A stretch of DNA of 23,329 nucleotides from Oscillospiraceae bacterium (GTDB taxonomy: Bacteria > Bacillota > Clostridia > Saccharofermentanales > Saccharofermentanaceae): assembly GCA_902803695.1 (NCBI GenBank), contig CADCQX010000086.1, forward strand, positions 1 through 23,329. The letters run 5' to 3'. The first letter of the stretch is position 1. Every line of letters begins with the position of its first letter. This document shows, in pieces, positions 21,892-23,329 of the stretch. Both the position numbers and the translations under genes were made by a program. The notes under the pieces were generated by a model that saw only the letters and a list, made by a program, of their open reading frames with translations, was not told where the DNA came from and ran no database searches.

Positions 21892-23127
21892 ATGTCAGAG
21901 AGATCCAATTTCAAGAAATTCCTGCTTCTTTGGGCAGGCGAATTCATTTCCTCCATCGGAGGCGGTCTTACCAGCTTCGGTCTCGGCGTTTATGTCTATA
22001 AGCAGACCGGAAGTGCGGCCTGTACATCACTTGTTACACTTCTGGCTTTTCTTCCGATGCTGGTATTAAGCGTACCTGCGGGAATCCTCGCCGACCGCTA
22101 TGACCGAAGGACTCTGATGATGCTCGGAGACGGTCTTTCTGCCATCGGACTCGTATATATCCTGATCCGCATGTTCATGGGCGGAGCAACCCTTTTAGAT
22201 ATCTGCATAGGTGTTACGATAAGTTCCATTTTCTCGGCACTTCTGGAACCGTCTTACAAGGCAACGGTAACCGATATGCTTACCAAAGACGAATATTCCA
22301 AAGCCAACGGTCTTGTCAGTATCGCAGGCAGTGCCAGATATCTTCTGTCTCCTGTAATAGCAGGATTTCTTATGGCGGTAAGCGACATTAAGCTTCTTTT
22401 GATCATCGACATCTGCACATTCTTCCTTACGGTTACAACGACTGCAGTCGTAAGAAAGGGTATCGAGAGCAAGAAGATCGATGAGAATGTATCGCTCAAA
22501 AATGGCATCAAAGAGGGCTTTGCAGCCATCAAGGCCAAGAAAGGCATTATGACTCTCATAATCATGACATCCGTTATCACATGCTTTATCGGAATAATGA
22601 TGACGTTGTCTGAGCCGATGGTACTGGCTTTCAAAGACGAGAAGACACTGGGAACACTCGAGACCATCTGCGCCAGCGGAATGCTTGTTACAAGCGTTAT
22701 TTTGGGCGCCCTGGGCATCAAGAATCACTTTGTTAAGCTCCTTTCCATCTCTCTTGCATTAAGCGGCATCGGAATGGCCCTGTTCGGTATTAAGGAAAAC
22801 GTGGTCTTCATGACGATCGCAGGATTTTTCTTCTTTGCCATGCTCCCGATCGCCAATAACAGCCTGGATTATTTGATCAGGATCAATATTCCTGAGGAAA
22901 CGCAGGGAAGAGCGTGGGGCATCATCGGATTCATATCCCAGCTGGGTTATGTCGTAGCTTTTGCAGCTTCCGGAGTCCTTGCCGATGTAACGGCAAAAGC
23001 CGCCGGTATAAGCGTCGGAAGAGGTTCCGGTGCAGTCATTATGGTTGCGGGTATCCTTCTTACCGTGGTATCATTGTCTTTGCTTTTTCGAAAAAGCATC
23101 AGGGCTCTCGAAAACACGGAAAAGTAA
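21892..23127 (+). CDS. Major facilitator superfamily exporter
   Basis: A 411-residue protein with about 12 transmembrane segments in two halves, typical for MFS. The loop after helix 2 is GILADRYDRRTLM, the motif A of drug-proton antiporters, and the region resembles the MFS_3 group that includes macrolide and enterobactin exporters. It probably pumps a small hydrophobic compound or siderophore out using the proton gradient; the substrate cannot be told from sequence. The ATG at 21892 has GGGGTGA (21880-21886) five bases upstream; a GTG at 21883 lies inside that ribosome site and is rejected. It stands alone, without a neighbouring regulator. Confidence 0.9.
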   Translation: MSERSNFKKFLLLWAGEFISSIGGGLTSFGLGVYVYKQTGSAACTSLVTLLAFLPMLVLSVPAGILADRYDRRTLMMLGDGLSAIGLVYILIRMFMGGATLLDICIGVTISSIFSALLEPSYKATVTDMLTKDEYSKANGLVSIAGSARYLLSPVIAGFLMAVSDIKLLLIIDICTFFLTVTTTAVVRKGIESKKIDENVSLKNGIKEGFAAIKAKKGIMTLIIMTSVITCFIGIMMTLSEPMVLAFKDEKTLGTLETICASGMLVTSVILGALGIKNHFVKLLSISLALSGIGMALFGIKENVVFMTIAGFFFFAMLPIANNSLDYLIRINIPEETQGRAWGIIGFISQLGYVVAFAASGVLADVTAKAAGISVGRGSGAVIMVAGILLTVVSLSLLFRKSIRALENTEK

Positions 23128-23166
23128 AAAACAAGAAATTGCTGAATCCCTGTTTTCAAGTATTTG

Positions 23167-23195
23167 TTGACTTGATATCAAGTTTTTAGTATAAT
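23167..23195 (+). promoter_or_regulatory. Sigma-A promoter of rpsU containing a 14-bp palindrome
   Basis: TTGACT at 23167-23172, a 17-bp spacer, TATAAT at 23190-23195; start near 23202. ACTTGATATCAAGT (23170-23183) is a perfect palindrome that overlaps the -35 and fills half the spacer. Followed by TTTTT, it may also act as a weak terminator for the MFS gene. Confidence 0.75.
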
Positions 23196-23236
23196 CCCTT
23201 CCGTTATATTTCTACGCACGAGAGGAGGGATAAAGA

Positions 23237-23329
23237 ATGTCAGAAATCAGACTTAAGGAGAATGAGTCCCTTGATAGTGCGCTTCGCAGATTTAAGCGTT
23301 CATGTGCAAGATCAGGAGTTCTCGCTGAA
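23237..23329 (+). CDS. rpsU: 30S ribosomal protein S21, N-terminal 31 codons, cut by window edge
   Basis: The visible start, MSEIRLKENESLDSALRRFKR, followed by SCARSGVLAE, is the conserved N-terminus of S21, a small basic protein of the 30S platform near the 3' end of 16S rRNA. The ATG at 23237 has GAGGAGG (23222-23228) eight bases upstream, a strong ribosome site. The remaining residues lie beyond the window. It has its own promoter with an unusual palindrome. Confidence 0.95.
   Translation, partial: MSEIRLKENESLDSALRRFKRSCARSGVLAE

Noticed and set aside
22195..22728. Two long leftward frames opposite the MFS gene
   Set aside because: No start signals or domains; the forward frame has 12 transmembrane segments and motif A.
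1..23329. CRISPR array, tRNA/rRNA, IS or phage genes, riboswitch leaders
   Set aside because: No spaced repeats, tRNA-like cloverleaf, transposase or integrase motifs seen; all intergenic gaps are under about 220 bases and hold promoters or terminators.

Overview
The window looks like chromosomal DNA of a Gram-positive member of the Clostridia (Firmicutes). The evidence is the gene order tmk, holB, ricT, trmN6, rsmI, which mirrors the Bacillus subtilis tmk-to-rsmI region, together with strong AGGAGG ribosome sites, sigma-A promoters with extended -10 elements, frequent TTG starts and a long-form hibernation factor. I cannot fix the family; Lachnospiraceae- or Oscillospiraceae-type organisms would fit. 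No rRNA, tRNA, CRISPR array, insertion sequence or phage gene is visible, and no gap between genes exceeds about 220 bases.

Layout. (1) Positions 1-3320: a leftward adenosine-deaminase-like gene, cut by the window edge, is divergent from an operon of a membrane-anchored alpha/beta hydrolase, a TetR regulator and a YitT-type membrane protein. Two copies of a 19-bp dyad bracket the promoter and are probable TetR operators. (2) 3356-5113: a DeoR-family regulator and a leftward AraC-family regulator that converge with no bases between their stop codons. (3) 5114-10863: a rightward run of a 745-residue protein that resembles a catalytically dead sialate O-acetylesterase scaffold, a second AraC-family regulator, and folE-folP-folB-folK, which make the pterin half of folate. 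(4) 10852-15917: an Asn-rich disordered protein, tmk, holB, ricT, a free-standing 2[4Fe-4S] ferredoxin with its own promoter and terminator, trmN6 and rsmI. (5) 15951-19820: a PAS-GGDEF-EAL protein with a degenerate GGDEF site and an intact EAL site, an unassigned multi-pass membrane protein, and a zinc-ribbon protein with an acidic tail. (6) 20001-23329: hpf, an orphan lipoprotein, an MFS exporter and the start of rpsU.

The housekeeping cassettes (folate, DNA replication and nucleotide supply, rRNA/tRNA methylation, ribosome hibernation) are ordinary. The best candidates for something undescribed are the pseudo-esterase flanked by two AraC regulators and apparently co-transcribed with folate genes, the N/R/G-rich protein that heads the tmk operon, and several cis-regulatory arrangements: tandem TetR dyads, a promoter that places the DeoR transcript start on its start codon, a terminator directly before trmN6, a hairpin abutting the lipoprotein ribosome site, and a palindrome inside the rpsU promoter.
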